Positions 39,976 through 40,785 of a stretch of DNA of 40,785 bases are shown here, in pieces. Made by a program: the position numbers and the translations under genes. The stretch's first letter is position 1; every line of letters begins with the position of its first letter. This DNA comes from JAVVXB01 sp036651815. GTDB taxonomy: Bacteria; Bacillota; Clostridia; Christensenellales; CAG-138. The notes beneath the pieces were generated by a model. It was not told the origin of the DNA. It saw only the letters and a list, made by a program, of their open reading frames with translations, and did no database searches. The stretch spans positions 1 through 40,785 of the forward strand of contig JAVVXB010000027.1 of the NCBI GenBank assembly GCA_036651815.1, in the 5' to 3' direction.

Positions 39976-40785
39976 TCACCCAGCCACCGCAGCGTTGAGC
40001 GAGCTGATCTGCCCGTGCATGGGAATCGATACCAGAAAGTCACATGCTTCAGAAACAAGTTTTCCAAGCCCGACGCCTTCATTGCCAATGACCAGTGCCA
40101 GCGGGCCGTTGAGCCCCTGCTGATTCATGGAACGGCCATCCATATCCGCGCCGGCAATCCAAAGCCCCGCCTTCTTCAACTGCTCAATTGCAGCGACAAT
40201 ATTGGTTGCGCGGGCAATCTTGATATGCTCCGTGGCGCCGGATGCCGCCTTGACGGTTGCGGCAGTGACGGACGCGCTACGCCGTTTGCCAATGATAACA
40301 CCATGTGCACCCGCACAATGTGCACTGCGGATGATAGAGCCAAGATTATGCGGATCCATGATGCCATCGAGTACGATGACAAACGCATCCTCACCCTTCT
40401 CCTTGGCAAGCGCAAGGATATCGCTCACCTCGCAGTATTCCACGCCGGCTGCATAGGCCACAATGCCTTGATGATTGGCCGTCTTTCCGCCATGCCCAAA
40501 GGGCAAACAAAGCTCGTCCAGCTTTTTGCGGTCGGTTTCACGAAGAACCAGTTTATGATCCCGCGCAAGGGAAACAATTTCGCGCAGGGAACCGTCCTGT
40601 TCAGTCTGCACCAAAATACGATCGATACTACGACCCGTTTTGATGGCCTCCCGCACAGCATTGCGCCCAATGATCAAAAATGGCAATTCATCGCTGTCAC
40701 CCTGTTGCACTGCCGATAACTCCGGTTCCTGTGGGCGCGTATCCCGCTCGTAAGATTGATTACGATCGCCATAAGGCTTCTTCTC
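39976..40785 (-). CDS. rlmB: 23S rRNA (guanosine-2'-O-)-methyltransferase RlmB, 5' end cut by window
   Basis: A SpoU-class (SPOUT) methyltransferase that methylates the 2'-O of G2251 in 23S rRNA. The frame is open to the end of the window (269 codons visible), so the start lies outside; a GTG at 40710 is internal, and the residues before it (EKKPYGDRNQ) look like the basic N-terminal tail of the family. An L30e-like substrate-binding domain (FLIIGRNAVREAIKTGR) is followed by the trefoil-knot SPOUT domain with motif 1 LDGIMDPHNLGSIIRSA, motif 2 LALVIGNEGVGL and motif 3 IPMHGQISSLNAAVA. sigH follows 53 bases downstream. Confidence 0.95.
   Translation of the reverse strand, partial: EKKPYGDRNQSYERDTRPQEPELSAVQQGDSDELPFLIIGRNAVREAIKTGRSIDRILVQTEQDGSLREIVSLARDHKLVLRETDRKKLDELCLPFGHGGKTANHQGIVAYAAGVEYCEVSDILALAKEKGEDAFVIVLDGIMDPHNLGSIIRSAHCAGAHGVIIGKRRSASVTAATVKAASGATEHIKIARATNIVAAIEQLKKAGLWIAGADMDGRSMNQQGLNGPLALVIGNEGVGLGKLVSEACDFLVSIPMHGQISSLNAAVAG

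Overview
The window reads as a chromosomal segment of a spore-forming Firmicute of the class Clostridia. The reasons are the rlmB-sigH pair at the right end (sigma-H is a sporulation sigma factor), a CwlD-type amidase, a PerR-rubrerythrin oxidative-stress pair, a ThiT ECF transporter under a TPP riboswitch, strong AGGAGG-type ribosome binding sites and sigma-A-like promoters. No rRNA, tRNA, CRISPR array, insertion sequence or prophage was recognised. Both window edges cut a gene: a histidine kinase on the left and rlmB on the right.

Layout. 1-6634 (plus strand): histidine kinase C-terminal part, a solitary CDP-glucose 4,6-dehydratase behind a long untranslated leader, a TGS-nucleoside kinase, and a secreted protein with a cryptic M15 DD-peptidase domain. 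6816-8299 (minus): a DUF2238 membrane protein and a DUF1292 protein with a Cys-rich tail. 8507-11769 (plus): a YheO/DauR-like PAS-HTH regulator followed by ygeY (M20 hydrolase) and ygeW (carbamoyltransferase-like), a small catabolic operon. 11978-14201 (plus): corrinoid adenosyltransferase with tandem repeats at its 3' end, a NAGPA-type phosphodiester glycosidase and a small membrane protein. 14328-15707 (minus): asnS.

15796-29722 (minus) is a type IV pilus locus. In transcription order it holds two paralogous major-type pilins, prepilin peptidase, PilC platform, PilM, PilN, PilO, PilB, PilT, a giant 1161-residue pilin-adhesin with GLUG-like repeats, and three minor pilins (GspK/PilX-like, PilV-like, PilW-like). 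PilD processes the pilins, PilB and PilT power extension and retraction through PilC and PilMNO, and the minor pilins with the giant pilin probably form the tip. A sigma-A promoter lies in front of the first pilin, and the gap between the two pilins holds strong hairpins.

30045-32547 (minus): a VanZ-like protein, an MtaD/SAH-deaminase type amidohydrolase that looks leaderless, and an 81-residue LysM protein with an apparent double-glycine export leader. 32728-39018 (plus): perR-rbr, a His-rich CsoR-family sensor, a cluster of DnaA-box-like sequences, cwlD, TPP riboswitch-thiT, psuG-galM and a NagD-like HAD phosphatase. 39308-40785 (minus): sigH and rlmB.

The items most worth a second look are the double-glycine-leader LysM peptide, the giant GLUG pilin in a complete Gram-positive pilus locus, the regulator-ygeY-ygeW mini-operon that lacks its usual purine-degradation partners, and the DnaA-box cluster away from any dnaA gene.
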